DNA from: Paracoccaceae bacterium
Lineage (GTDB): Bacteria; Pseudomonadota; Alphaproteobacteria; Rhodobacterales; Rhodobacteraceae
Direction of reading: 5' to 3'
DNA: 64,000 bases
Assembly: GCA_029248915.1 (NCBI GenBank)
Contig: JAQWIK010000079.1
Span: 1-64,000 of the forward strand
In this document: piece after piece, positions 28,801-37,670 of the stretch
How the letters are laid out: every line of letters begins with the position of its first letter
Position numbering within the stretch: position 1 is the first letter of the stretch
Notes under the pieces: model-generated
What the model was told of the DNA's origin: nothing
What the model saw: the letters and a program-made list of their open reading frames with translations, nothing else
Database searches by the model: none
Translations under genes and position numbers: made by a program

Positions 28801-29274
28801 TGTACAGAGAGATTGGCTTGTCCATTCATCTATTTCTGTAAAGTTTGGAGAAACACTTGCCTCAAGCGGAAAACGCCTGAGCAAAGATGAGCAAAATGAG
28901 TGAATCGTTTGTATTTTTAAGCTCCCAGGCACCTCAATTGCTCTGGCAAAAAGAGTTCTTGCTTGCTTAAATGTCTGTTTGTTTAATCCGTGTTCTAAGC
29001 CCAGTTCAGATAAGCTATTGCTTAAATTCCTGTCATTTAGCATTGCCCATTTACCTAAGCGTTTAAACAAGCGGTTTTGCATTTCTGCTGCAGCTGCTTT
29101 TGTATAGGTTAGGCATAAAATATTTTCAGGTGACACGCCTTCTAGCAGCAATCGAGCAACTCTATCGGTTAGAACACGTGTTTTGCCAGAGCCCGCATTA
29201 GCAGAAAGCCAAGTAGAGTCGTCCGGATTGGATGCGTGGACCTGAGCAAGAGTTGCTGTGTCACGGTTTTTCAT
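25888..29274 (-). CDS. addA: Double-strand break repair helicase-nuclease AddA
   Basis: UvrD-like 3'-5' helicase plus RecB-type nuclease that, with AddB, resects double-strand breaks for RecA. Walker A is ANAGSGKT at 25-32; the motif LIDEAQD lies near residue 393; YVAITRAE is helicase motif VI; the nuclease core IIDFKTN lies near 1059. The 1128 residues fit the alphaproteobacterial AddA subfamily. It overlaps addB by 4 bp at its start, and trxA follows. No Chi-like regulatory site can be read from the sequence. Confidence 0.96.
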   Translation of the reverse strand: MKNRDTATLAQVHASNPDDSTWLSANAGSGKTRVLTDRVARLLLEGVSPENILCLTYTKAAAAEMQNRLFKRLGKWAMLNDRNLSNSLSELGLEHGLNKQTFKQARTLFARAIEVPGSLKIQTIHSFCSSLLRRFPLEASVSPNFTEIDEWTSQSLCTEILEKISADQLDSITLANISKFLSDINLTDLLTDILKNRAVLSEFKSHSDIYLEFGLKSDESFEKCLNNHFGRNDLKLVEVLKESLKNGGIRDQTAAGKISNIKSINLYFVTTLEDILLYKSSSTKKPEYSAKINNFASKSVQSEFSTSRMEQLNKLAEKVESFRRIRISYETSEKTCALYDFSRVFLKHYMNEKLLRGWLDFDDLILKAKDLLINPSIAAWVLYRLDGGIDHILIDEAQDTSPTQWQIIEKLSQEFYAGEGSRDKTNRTLFVVGDKKQSIYSFQGADTSELNRIQKEFTKRFKEAGKPLKELSLQYSFRSSPTILQFVDSILHNPKEKQPRKKERSEEHISFYSKLPGRVDLWPAISKAEQPKDTEWQTPVDMPGKEDERIRLAGLIADQIHNLISSKSLIPERTGNDYVMRNIRAGDFLILVQRRSVLFHEIIKACKKKGLPILGADRLKLMDEIAVKDLIALLSFLSSPQDDLSLATILKSPLFDWSEEELFDLAHDREDRNLWEELKKKSDVFTHEYSVLNNLMSSIDYLRPYELLEKVLNQYEGRANLISRLGEESEDAIDAFLSLSIDYEKQETPSLTGFLSWVLTSGFEIKRQLGNQKSQIRVMTIHGAKGLESPIVILPETQKRKVEVRDKILSGKGIAVWNSKRGETHDQQEIIKSKKIQGLEAERNRLLYVAITRAETWFIAMSAGELDDKCWYTKIENCLQTSNARKQEFPTGKGLRLEEGDWTLKIEETESKPLKRKNKLPAWIKQTNFKNKVKPKYLIPSDMGGSKTLSKGNGLTEEEAALHGSRVHKLLELLPKYSSQDWPKHSLPILKSNKLFDSSPNVQTAVDEALSVLTDSRFSYIFEKNVLSEVPFSAQLPNSKNQKIYGIIDRLIVGDSSIQIIDFKTNSSVPKTVNNIPHGILRQMAAYRLAISEIFPGREINCFILWTAIRKLDFLKNDYLDYSNLDSS

Positions 29275-32201
29275 TGGGCCTCACCCTCAATAGACCATTC
29301 CCCAAAACGTGATATGCCGTCATAGTCAGATTTATCTTCGATCTGAAACATGGCTCGTCTTGCTGTAAACCCTTGATCGGAATTGAGATATCTCGAAATT
29401 AGTGAGTGGAATTTACCCCGGAGCGTCTCTAAAGATTCTTGATCAAACGGAGCATAAATCTCCCTTTTATTGCTAAGATCAATAAAAGAAGCATTTGAAA
29501 CGCTCAAAGGCGACATATCTGAAAAACCGCCATCTTCAACAATTAAAGCAAGTAAAAATAGCTGTTTATCAAAATGCAATTGGACATTTTTACTTGGAAC
29601 TGCGCCCGTTTTATAGTCGTAAATTATTGCTTTACCATTTTGATCTATGTCTATCCGATCAACCTGCGCAGTGAGTTTGAAGCCCAAACTTGGGATAACA
29701 ATCTGTCCTTTCTTTTCTAATGCGACTGGTTTGGATAAATTTCTCCTATTTTCTTCTTCTGAAGCAAACCAGTCTGCTATTTTTTCGACTCTAGAAAACC
29801 AAAAAAGCTGTGCTGTTGGCGAAGAAACCTTCTCTGTTAATTGCCTTTTTGTCAGATCCATTAAAAACTTTTTTTGTTCAAGTGTTGAAAATCCGTACTG
29901 CCAATTTTTTATAAACTGCTCAAAAATTCTGTGAATTATAACCCCTCTTAAGAGGGGATCAGCTGATCGGTGTAATGGCCTAAGAGGTTTTAATTTTAAA
30001 ACATGTTTTGCATAAATAGCGTAAGGATCTCGGATAAGCGTTTTTATTTCTGTAACAGAGAGTTTTTTTGGCCGTGTATTTTTTGGTGGTTTTGGCGAGG
30101 GCCTTTTTGCTGGTTCCTTTCGAATAACTTTTTTTGTTTCGGAAGCCCAGTCTAACCACTTTGCTCCTCGACATTTCATTTCTTCAATTGCCTTAGGGCC
30201 ATTATTTTCAGGGAGCCCACTCAATAGGTTTAAAAGTCTATTTAGCCACCTAGAAGGAACGGTTTCTGCTTCATTATCCTTTATGCTTCTGGTTATTACA
30301 ACGTCTGGGCTACAGACAGATTGTTGATAATCATGTGCTGATAGGCCTATGCGTCTTTCTGGAGATAGCAGTCCGGCTTCTTTTCGCATTTTTCTGTTTA
30401 ACCATGGATCTATCACAGCAGGAACCGGCCAAGAACCTTCATTCATACCCGCCAAAATCAAAACTTCAGCATTATGTGCTCGAGCTTCCAAGGTACCCCA
30501 AATCATGAGATTTGGGTGGGTTGGGCTTATTTCTGGAACATGCTCCTCGGCCAGTAAAGAATTAAAAACGTCTGCGTATCTTGAAACTGTCATTGAGCTA
30601 GCAGTTGGTGACGCCTCTTTTATTTTTTCAATGAGTTTTAAACAATGCCGGCCATTGTTTTGTTTCCACAATTCGCCAGAAACATTACTCTCGTTTTGTT
30701 CTGGGCCAGAAGCCAAAGTATTTGCAAGTTCAATGTGTTTGTCGAGAATTTTTTCAAATTTAGCTGAGCATTTTAGCTTACATTCATCTAAAATACTGCA
30801 AATCCAGTTAGCCCATTTTGATGCATAAGGGTTTTTAGCTTCTCTTACCCATTTAGAAATATTTTCGTTAGTAAATGTAATCGCATCGGTCGTTCTGAAG
30901 AACAGTTCTAGGCTTTGAACAAATGCTAAATGGTCAGTTCTAAAATTTTGGCCGCTATGGGTTAAAGGGTGTTTTAACAATGCGAAAAATTTAGTTGTTG
31001 TTAAAGGGCCAGCAAAAAGGGAAACCACTAAGCGAAGAAACCTACCAGAAGGTGTAAGTTGCAAAGGAACTCCCGCACTATCATCTGGAACAATATTCCA
31101 ATTCGAAAGATAGGCAGAAACTATTCTTGTAAGGTTTCGATTTGGTGAAATCAAAATTAGACTTTGTTCTTCTTTAGCGGCAGTAACCATTCTGAAAGCG
31201 ATGGCTAGAGCCTCATCCCTAATGCTGTCAGCTTCAACCAAAGTTACTTTTTCCGTAATTTTAGAAACATTGCCTAATTTTGGACCTTCATCTAACCAGC
31301 AGTCCGTAACTGGTGCCGGCCTGAGAGATAGGCCAATTAAACTTTGTAATGATATATTAGACGTTTCTTTTAGAACCCACTTTTGTATAATTTTCTGTGG
31401 TAAATTTAAAGAAAAAAAAGTTTTTAAATTTCTGTACTGTGGATGGTCTTCTGGCACGCCAACTTGTTGTTTTTCACCCCATAATTCTTTTGGTAAGGTA
31501 AAATCAAAGCCGGGCAAGACTACGGCTCCATTAGGCAACTTAACAATTCCTTGAATTAATTTTCGGGTAGTTGCCCGCGAGCCGGAAGAGCCAGCAATAA
31601 GTATCGGATTTTTAGGATTTTTTTCCAACCAATAATTAGTAAGACTACTTATAACATGTCTTAACCAAGCCTCTTGATCTGGGTCAGCTTTACGATTTTC
31701 AAGATATGTTTTTATAATATTCAAAAAAAGCTGACTTCTTTTCCAGTGGCCGGAGAGATCTGAAATATCGAGGTTTATAATTTTCTCAATTGGTACGGCT
31801 TCAGCCTGCATTTCATCAATTAAGTCAGACAGACTTTTTGTAAGTGCGTAGATTGATGATTGAGCAGCAATATCTGGCTGTGCCTCAACTAGCTTTTGGA
31901 CTAAAGCCATAAGTTCAAATTTATGAACTAAAGAATAGCTGGGGTTTGGGATGTACGTTTTAGGAATAAGTTGGGATACTTCTGACAGAGTTAAAATACG
32001 TGGGTGAAGCAAGGCGCCTGATTCAATTAACTCTTCCGACAACCTATGTCGCATTCTTGTTGAATTAACTATCACTTGTAAATTTGCGAGAACTTCGGGC
32101 TCTGATGATGAAAAACGACTTAATATACCGTTAGCAAGCTCACGTGGAAAATTTGCACCCGGGCTTATGCCAAATATTCCAGAGATATTGGGAAAAATCA
32201 T
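29271..32201 (-). CDS. addB: Double-strand break repair protein AddB
   Basis: Partner of AddA, with an inactivated helicase-like core and a C-terminal RecB-family nuclease (IYDYKTG near residue 858). EARAHNAEVLILAGMNEGSWP is a characteristic central motif, and ADPLLRG near 745 is conserved among alphaproteobacterial AddB. The 976 residues are a normal length. Unlike most relatives I know, only 51 bp separate it from tsaE, where an amgK-murU pair usually sits. Two abutting perfect palindromes lie inside the gene at 29942-29968. Confidence 0.93.
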   Translation of the reverse strand: MIFPNISGIFGISPGANFPRELANGILSRFSSSEPEVLANLQVIVNSTRMRHRLSEELIESGALLHPRILTLSEVSQLIPKTYIPNPSYSLVHKFELMALVQKLVEAQPDIAAQSSIYALTKSLSDLIDEMQAEAVPIEKIINLDISDLSGHWKRSQLFLNIIKTYLENRKADPDQEAWLRHVISSLTNYWLEKNPKNPILIAGSSGSRATTRKLIQGIVKLPNGAVVLPGFDFTLPKELWGEKQQVGVPEDHPQYRNLKTFFSLNLPQKIIQKWVLKETSNISLQSLIGLSLRPAPVTDCWLDEGPKLGNVSKITEKVTLVEADSIRDEALAIAFRMVTAAKEEQSLILISPNRNLTRIVSAYLSNWNIVPDDSAGVPLQLTPSGRFLRLVVSLFAGPLTTTKFFALLKHPLTHSGQNFRTDHLAFVQSLELFFRTTDAITFTNENISKWVREAKNPYASKWANWICSILDECKLKCSAKFEKILDKHIELANTLASGPEQNESNVSGELWKQNNGRHCLKLIEKIKEASPTASSMTVSRYADVFNSLLAEEHVPEISPTHPNLMIWGTLEARAHNAEVLILAGMNEGSWPVPAVIDPWLNRKMRKEAGLLSPERRIGLSAHDYQQSVCSPDVVITRSIKDNEAETVPSRWLNRLLNLLSGLPENNGPKAIEEMKCRGAKWLDWASETKKVIRKEPAKRPSPKPPKNTRPKKLSVTEIKTLIRDPYAIYAKHVLKLKPLRPLHRSADPLLRGVIIHRIFEQFIKNWQYGFSTLEQKKFLMDLTKRQLTEKVSSPTAQLFWFSRVEKIADWFASEEENRRNLSKPVALEKKGQIVIPSLGFKLTAQVDRIDIDQNGKAIIYDYKTGAVPSKNVQLHFDKQLFLLALIVEDGGFSDMSPLSVSNASFIDLSNKREIYAPFDQESLETLRGKFHSLISRYLNSDQGFTARRAMFQIEDKSDYDGISRFGEWSIEGEAQ
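29942..29968. repeat. Two abutting perfect palindromes inside addB
   Basis: CCCCTCTTAAGAGGGG (29942-29957) and GATCAGCTGATC (29957-29968) are each fully self-complementary and share one base. They encode the conserved SADPLLRG region of AddB, so protein constraint accounts for part of the sequence. No T run follows on either strand, so a terminator role is unlikely. Confidence 0.75.
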
Positions 32202-32252
32202 TTATATGTCTTTTTGTTAAGCAGATATTTAAAAAACAAATTAATATCTATT

Positions 32253-32717
32253 TTAATTTTGCAGTATTTTTTCAAGTCGTTCCTTCCAAATATCAGAAGC
32301 CGTTGAAAAAATTACTTCTCTTTTGTCATTTTCAAGAATAATTATTTCAACCGTGAGCGCATCGCTTGGTTCAAGATAACCAAGTCGTTCTGGCCATTCT
32401 ATAAGAACAATTTCGTGACCAAAAGCATCAAACAGACCTAATTCAAAAACATCGTTATGATCGTTTAATCGGTACAGGTCAGCATGCCAAATAGGTCCAA
32501 CTGTTGTGTAATAGGTTTGCACTAGAGTAAATGTTGGGGACGGAACGTCTTCTATTTTATCCATCGCTGCTTGTATTAATGATCTTGCAAAATGGCTTTT
32601 TCCTGCTCCAATTTTTCCTTTTAATAAAATTATATCACCATTTCGTAAATTTTCTTTGAATCTTGTAGCAATATCTTTGGTTTCGAGAGGTCCGTTTGAT
32701 ATAAGTTTTTTCTTCAT
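32253..32717 (-). CDS. tsaE: tRNA threonylcarbamoyladenosine biosynthesis ATPase TsaE
   Basis: ATPase needed, with TsaB, TsaC and TsaD, to make t6A37 in tRNAs decoding ANN codons. Walker A reads GKIGAGKS at 34-41 (most relatives have GKT); SPTFTLVQTY and WHADLYRL are family signatures; IEWPERLG follows. I use ATG 32717 (154 residues); an in-frame GTG at 32726 adds three. Some relatives carry a fused or adjacent AmgK-type phosphotransferase, but this one is a stand-alone domain. tsaD lies 6 kb away in the same window. Confidence 0.93.
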   Translation of the reverse strand: MKKKLISNGPLETKDIATRFKENLRNGDIILLKGKIGAGKSHFARSLIQAAMDKIEDVPSPTFTLVQTYYTTVGPIWHADLYRLNDHNDVFELGLFDAFGHEIVLIEWPERLGYLEPSDALTVEIIILENDKREVIFSTASDIWKERLEKILQN

Positions 32718-32793
32718 AAATTTCACTACGGTATAAGGTTATTGTTTTGGTTATATTCGCCAACAAAACGCGAAAAAAAAAGGCTTAAAAACC

Positions 32794-34167
32794 TTATATA
32801 GAAAAATTTTTATTTTCGCCGAAAAGGTTCGAAATTGATTCAACTTTTTTTCTTGGCCAGTAGATTTCAACGATAGCTCCAGAAGGTTCATTTTGGGATT
32901 GATTGGAGTTTTGATTTTTGAGGCCATTGGCAAAACTAATTTCTGCGCCTGTTCTTTCGAGTAGTGTTTTAGCTATAAACAAACCAAGCCCCATACCTTC
33001 ATAGCCTTGGCTGTCGTCTCTTCCTATTTTGGATCCAAGAAACGGATCACCAAGCCTTCCCAATAGGTTTGGTGGATATCCATGACCATCATCAGAAATA
33101 GTTATGATAATTGAATCTTTGGTCCAGGAGCTCTCCACCCAAACTTTTGCTTTTGCAAAGTCAACGGCATTTTGGATCATATTTCTTAGCCCATGGATGA
33201 TTTCTGGCCGACGAATAATACATGGTTCATCTATTCCACCCTTGTGCCCATCTGATATTTTTGTCTCTATTTCAATTCCTCGTTTTGAGTGCGGTTCTGC
33301 AGCTTCTCTTATTATTTCCGCAAGTAAGGCTTGATGCATTTGTAAGTCATCTTTTCCAGCACTACCCATACTATTTAGAATATTTCCACAGCGATTAGCT
33401 TGATCACGAATTAATAGGGCATCATCAAGCAATTCTGGAAAATTTTTAAGTTCTCCTATTAGTTCTGAACTTGTGAGTTTAATCGTTGCTAAGGGCGTTC
33501 CTAGTTCGTGGGCTGCTGCTGCTATGACCCCACCTAAATCAGTCAACTTTTGTTCCCTTGATAGTGCTGTTTGAGTTGCAAAAAGAGCATCGCTCATTGT
33601 GTTTAGCTCCGAAGTAACTCGCGTTGCATAGAAAGCTAAAAATACTATTCCAGTGCTTATAGCAATCCAGTTTCCAAATAAGAAAATGTTGGCAATACTT
33701 ATAGTTTTTCCGGATAAGTTCTCTAAAGGTATGTAATATTGCGAAAGTAAAGTTACAATTAAAATGGCTGCTGACCCTATAATAAAAGTGGATCGTTTTT
33801 TTAGGGCTGCAGCAGAAACAACAACAGGTGCTATCAGAAGTACAGAAAAAGGATTATTTAATCCACCGGTTAAAAAAAGAAGAAAGGCCAATTGAAACAA
33901 ATCGAATAAGATCATGAATACATTTTCTAGTTCGCGTAGTCTTTTACTTTCTGGGTAGAATAGGCCTGCTATAATATTTGCTAACGCAGACAGACCCACC
34001 GCTAAAAAACATAAACTGAGGTCTAAAGCTAGTTCAAAATATTTATAAGCTATGATTATTGCTGCCGTTTGACCGATAATTGCAACCCACCTGATAAAAA
34101 TCATGGTGCGGAGTCTTATCCATTCTCCGCGGTTACTCTCAGGAAAAAGGTCTTGATTTGACTTCAT
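32794..34167 (-). CDS. regB: Redox-sensing histidine kinase RegB/PrrB
   Basis: Membrane sensor kinase that reads the quinone pool and cytoplasmic redox state and phosphorylates RegA. About six transmembrane helices occupy residues 20-185. GGLNNPF at about 101-107 is the ubiquinone-binding motif; AAHELGTPLATI holds the phospho-accepting His (about 220); Cys at about 260 in DQANRCGNIL corresponds to the redox-active cysteine of Rhodobacter RegB. ATPase motifs are NMIQNAVDFAKA and GLGLFIAKTLLERT. I start at ATG 34167, with AAGG upstream; ATG 34191 would add eight residues. It is divergent from senC-regA. Confidence 0.94.
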   Translation of the reverse strand: MKSNQDLFPESNRGEWIRLRTMIFIRWVAIIGQTAAIIIAYKYFELALDLSLCFLAVGLSALANIIAGLFYPESKRLRELENVFMILFDLFQLAFLLFLTGGLNNPFSVLLIAPVVVSAAALKKRSTFIIGSAAILIVTLLSQYYIPLENLSGKTISIANIFLFGNWIAISTGIVFLAFYATRVTSELNTMSDALFATQTALSREQKLTDLGGVIAAAAHELGTPLATIKLTSSELIGELKNFPELLDDALLIRDQANRCGNILNSMGSAGKDDLQMHQALLAEIIREAAEPHSKRGIEIETKISDGHKGGIDEPCIIRRPEIIHGLRNMIQNAVDFAKAKVWVESSWTKDSIIITISDDGHGYPPNLLGRLGDPFLGSKIGRDDSQGYEGMGLGLFIAKTLLERTGAEISFANGLKNQNSNQSQNEPSGAIVEIYWPRKKVESISNLFGENKNFSI

Positions 34168-34254
34168 TATAAACGCCTTACCATATTCCATATTATTATA
34201 TTAAGGTTTACCAACCATTAGTAAATTAGTACTTAAACGATTAAAGGGAATTAA

Positions 34255-34896
34255 ATGTCGCGATCATTAGGTTTGCTGATACCTCTCTTTGCTGTCGGTT
34301 TGTTATCGTTGAGCTTATTCATCTTTTGGGTTCTCAAGTCAGATCAAATCAATTTGGCAGTAGGGGCTAATAGATTTGCCGAGTGCAGGACAAGCAATGC
34401 CTTTGGCGGCTCAAATATTGGTGGTGAATTTGAGTTAGTAAATCAGGCTGGACAGGTTGTCACAGACAAAGATATTTTCAAAGAACCGACTATTTTATAT
34501 TTTGGTTACACTTTTTGCCCAGATATCTGTCCCCTTGATGTTTATCGAAATAGCGAGGCAGTTGAACTTCTTGAAGCGAAGAAAATTTCAGCCACGCCTG
34601 TTTTTGTAAGCATTGATCCCGAAAGAGATACTCCAGAAGTAATTGATGATTTTGTGAAGTACCATCACCCTAAAATGATAGGTTTAACGGGAAGCAAAGA
34701 TCAAGTTAAACACATTTCGAAGGCTTATAAAACTTATTATAAAGCGCAACAATCTAATGATGATTTGTACTTAGTTGATCACTCAACTTTGACTTATTTA
34801 ATTTTGCCTGAATATGGCTTTGTTGAGTTTTTTAGGCGAGATAAGTCAGCTGAAGAAATTGCGAACATTACTGCCTGTTTTGTTAGGAATAGTTAG
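34255..34896 (+). CDS. senC: SCO1/SenC-family copper chaperone (PrrC)
   Basis: Membrane-anchored thioredoxin-fold protein that delivers copper to cytochrome oxidase and, in Rhodobacter, affects RegB signalling. A single N-terminal transmembrane anchor covers residues 5-27. The copper ligands are C88 and C92 in FCPDICP plus the histidine of LVDHST near 176. SIDPERDTPEV is a family block. The 213-residue length is normal. It sits between the divergent regB and the downstream regA, the classical regB/senC-regA arrangement. Confidence 0.94.
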   Translation: MSRSLGLLIPLFAVGLLSLSLFIFWVLKSDQINLAVGANRFAECRTSNAFGGSNIGGEFELVNQAGQVVTDKDIFKEPTILYFGYTFCPDICPLDVYRNSEAVELLEAKKISATPVFVSIDPERDTPEVIDDFVKYHHPKMIGLTGSKDQVKHISKAYKTYYKAQQSNDDLYLVDHSTLTYLILPEYGFVEFFRRDKSAEEIANITACFVRNS

Positions 34897-34961
34897 ATAC
34901 AGAGTTTGACCCTTACATAATGCCGCACTAAATACTTTATAACCGTAGGGAGTTGGCAAGC

Positions 34962-35516
34962 TTGATAGAACGAAAAATAGAAGAAATTGGTGTAGATAAA
35001 ACGTTGTTACTAGTTGATGACGACGAACCTTTTTTGCGTCGATTAACGAAAGCAATGGAAAAAAGAGGCTTCAAAGTTGAGGCCGCCGGTTCAATTGCAG
35101 CAGGACGAGCAATAGCCACAGCCCGACCACCAGCTTATGCTGTTGTCGATCTACGACTTGCAGACGGTAATGGGTTAGATGTTGTCGAGGTTCTAAATGA
35201 AAAGCGTCCTGATTGTCGTGTTGTTGTTTTGACTGGTTATGGGGCTATAGCAACGGCAGTGGCTGCCGTAAAAATTGGTGCAATAGATTATCTTTCGAAA
35301 CCTGCTGATGCACCAGATATAATGAATGCACTTCTAGCTTCTGGTGATGATTTACCACCTCCTCCAGAAAATCCAATGAGTGCTGACCGAGTAAGGTGGG
35401 AACATATACAGAGAGTATATGAGCTATGTGATAGAAATGTGAGCGAAACCGCCCGTCGTCTCAATATGCATCGAAGAACACTTCAGCGAATCTTAGCAAA
35501 AAGAAGTCCTAAATAA
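34962..35516 (+). CDS. regA: Redox response regulator RegA/PrrA
   Basis: Global regulator of respiration, photosynthesis, carbon and nitrogen genes in Rhodobacterales. The receiver domain has LLLVDDDEPFLRRL, the phospho-acceptor D63 (AVVDLRL) and the lysine of YLSKPAD. A Pro-rich linker PPPPENP leads to a Fis-type helix-turn-helix, VSETARRLNMHRRTLQRIL, nearly invariant in the family. No ATG is available. TTG 34962, nine bases after AGGGAG, gives 184 residues and puts the phospho-Asp at 63, as in Rhodobacter RegA. TTG 34953 is the alternative. It overlaps the convergent HD gene by 8 bp. Confidence 0.95.
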   Translation: MIERKIEEIGVDKTLLLVDDDEPFLRRLTKAMEKRGFKVEAAGSIAAGRAIATARPPAYAVVDLRLADGNGLDVVEVLNEKRPDCRVVVLTGYGAIATAVAAVKIGAIDYLSKPADAPDIMNALLASGDDLPPPPENPMSADRVRWEHIQRVYELCDRNVSETARRLNMHRRTLQRILAKRSPK

Positions 35517-36093
35517 TTAATTCGTTAAACCTTAGAATGTAGTTTTCTCTAACTTCCAGCGGAGGTCTCAGCTTTATAGAAAACTGCTCCATATTTTTGT
35601 TGTCTACAATTCCAACAAACTTGTTAGCTTCATCTTTTGTAAATCCAGCAATTTGAATTGCTTCAATCCACGCGCTTATTTTATCTGCTTTTTTAATTTG
35701 TTTTTTAACATTATCAGGTATTTTTGTTGGAAGGCCAAACCTTAGATTAATTGCAGAAGTCAAACGATTTTCTAAAGATTGATAACCAATGCCAATAGTG
35801 GATTTTACAGGAGAAATCATATCCCCAATAACGTACTCTGGCGCATCATGTAATAGTGCTGCCAAACACCATTTTTTTTCTGACTTTTTAAAAGATTTAG
35901 AAAAAATCTGTTCTACCAAAAGAGAGTGTTCCGCAACACTGTATGGAAAGTTCCCGCTAGTTTGTCCATTCCATCTTGCAACGAACGATAATCCATGAGC
36001 TATATCTTCTATTTCAATATCGAGAGGGGTAGGATCTAAAAGGTCAAGCCGGCGCCCTGAAAGCATTCGTTGCCAAGCGCGATGTTTTTTCAT
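35509..36093 (-). CDS. HD-domain phosphohydrolase (YfbR-like)
   Basis: Metal-dependent HD hydrolase of 194 residues. The metal ligands appear as H56 in SVAEHSLLV and H82-D83 in LLHDAPEYVIGD, with a later aspartate in KKADKISAWIEA. The closest described relatives are 5'-nucleotidases acting on deoxynucleoside monophosphates (YfbR), but the exact substrate is not assignable. MKKHRAWQRMLSGRRLDLLDP is a typical start for the alphaproteobacterial group. It is inserted, on the opposite strand, between regA and ahcY. Confidence 0.82.
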   Translation of the reverse strand: MKKHRAWQRMLSGRRLDLLDPTPLDIEIEDIAHGLSFVARWNGQTSGNFPYSVAEHSLLVEQIFSKSFKKSEKKWCLAALLHDAPEYVIGDMISPVKSTIGIGYQSLENRLTSAINLRFGLPTKIPDNVKKQIKKADKISAWIEAIQIAGFTKDEANKFVGIVDNKNMEQFSIKLRPPLEVRENYILRFNELII

Positions 36094-36237
36094 TAGTTGG
36101 TAAGCTTTCTTTTTAGTTTGAAATTTTATTTTTCTAACTACGTTATATTATTAATAGGCTAAAGTCATATCGAGTTTTATGCCATTGAAGGATTTTTTAT
36201 TTACTGATAGTTAACCAAAAATTTGTAAGGAAACAAA

Positions 36238-37626
36238 ATGAGCCAACAATATATCGTAAAAGACATTACCTTATCTGAATTTGGTCGCAAGGAATTAAAT
36301 ATAGCTGAAACTGAGATGCCTGGATTGATGGCACTGCGATCCGAATATGGTGATAGCAAACCGCTAAAAGGCGCACGCATCGTTGGCTCACTTCACATGA
36401 CTATTCAAACAGCGGTTTTAATTGAAACACTTGTGGCTCTGGGTGCTGATGTGCGTTGGGCGTCATGTAATATTTTCTCTACACAAGATCATGCAGCCGC
36501 AGCTATTGCTGCAGCTGATATCCCAGTCTTTGCAATCAAGGGTCAGTCATTAGAGGAACACTGGGATTATTTAGATAAATCTTTTATGTTTCCTGATGGT
36601 CCAAATATGATCCTAGATGATGGAGGCGATGCAACATTGTACGTGCTTCTCGGTGCGCGTGCTGAAGCAGGAGAGGATATTATTCCTGTTCCTCAATCAG
36701 AGGAAGAAGAGGTTATCAAGCTTCAGATTAAGAAGCGTATGGAGCAATCACCTGGTTGGTTCACAAAAATACGTGATGCCATAAAAGGCGTTTCAGAGGA
36801 AACAACAACCGGTGTTCACCGACTTTACGAATTGGTAAAAAATGGTCAGCTGCCATTTCCTGCTATTAATGTTAACGACTCCGTGACTAAGTCAAAGTTT
36901 GACAATAAGTATGGCTGTAAGGAATCTCTTGTAGATGGCATTCGCCGTGCAACTGACACTATGATGGCTGGCAAAACGGCTGTTGTTTGTGGATATGGTG
37001 ATGTTGGCAAAGGATCTGCAGCATCCCTTCGTGGTGCTGGTGCGCGTGTGAAGGTGACAGAGGTTGATCCAATTTGTGCCTTACAAGCTGCTATGGATGG
37101 TTTTGAAGTGGTAACTTTAGAAGATACCTTAGGAAGCGCAGATATCTTCATTACAACAACGGGAAACAAAGACGTTATTCGTATAGAGCATATGCGTGAA
37201 ATGAAAGATATGGCAATTGTGGGTAACATTGGTCATTTTGATAATGAAATACAAGTGGCCCATCTTAAAAACCACAAATGGACAAACATTAAAGAGCAGG
37301 TGGACATGATCGAAATGCCATCTGGAAATAGAATGATACTACTTTCAGAAGGCCGCTTGCTTAATCTCGGAAATGCAACAGGTCATCCGTCCTTTGTAAT
37401 GTCAGCCTCATTTACAAATCAAGTTCTTGCGCAGATTGAGCTCTGGAAAAACGGTGGTGAGTATAAAAACGATGTTTACATCTTGCCTAAACATTTAGAT
37501 GAAAAGGTTGCCAGACTACATCTGGAACGTATTGGAGTGAAACTCACAAAATTAGACAAAGATCAGGCAGAATACATTGGCGTAACAACTGAGGGGCCCT
37601 TCAAGCCAGAGCATTATCGCTATTGA
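36238..37626 (+). CDS. ahcY: Adenosylhomocysteinase
   Basis: Hydrolyses S-adenosylhomocysteine to adenosine and homocysteine, relieving inhibition of methyltransferases. The 462 residues contain the NAD-binding [10 protein letters not shown] near 253 and the substrate-domain [13 protein letters not shown] and GVHRLYELV stretches; it ends in the conserved KPEHYRY. AAGGA precedes the ATG. The 144-bp upstream gap is AT-rich and shows no SAH-riboswitch signature that I can recognise. The RegBA region lies next to ahcY in other Rhodobacterales too. Confidence 0.97.
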   Translation: MSQQYIVKDITLSEFGRKELNIAETEMPGLMALRSEYGDSKPLKGARIVGSLHMTIQTAVLIETLVALGADVRWASCNIFSTQDHAAAAIAAADIPVFAIKGQSLEEHWDYLDKSFMFPDGPNMILDDGGDATLYVLLGARAEAGEDIIPVPQSEEEEVIKLQIKKRMEQSPGWFTKIRDAIKGVSEETTTGVHRLYELVKNGQLPFPAINVNDSVTKSKFDNKYGCKESLVDGIRRATDTMMAGKTAVVCGYGDVGKGSAASLRGAGARVKVTEVDPICALQAAMDGFEVVTLEDTLGSADIFITTTGNKDVIRIEHMREMKDMAIVGNIGHFDNEIQVAHLKNHKWTNIKEQVDMIEMPSGNRMILLSEGRLLNLGNATGHPSFVMSASFTNQVLAQIELWKNGGEYKNDVYILPKHLDEKVARLHLERIGVKLTKLDKDQAEYIGVTTEGPFKPEHYRY

Positions 37627-37670
37627 GACCGCACTACTCAAAGACTTAAACTGTAGCGGACACAATAAGA

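Noticed and set aside
29980..30174. Very basic 64-residue frame on the minus strand inside addB
   Set aside because: It lies in another frame of a well-supported AddB coding sequence; its Lys/Arg richness reflects A-rich codons and it has no ribosome site.
36094..36237. Possible SAH or SAM-type riboswitch before ahcY
   Set aside because: The leader is AT-rich and lacks the conserved core of SAH, SAM-II or SAM/SAH motifs; I see nothing structured there.
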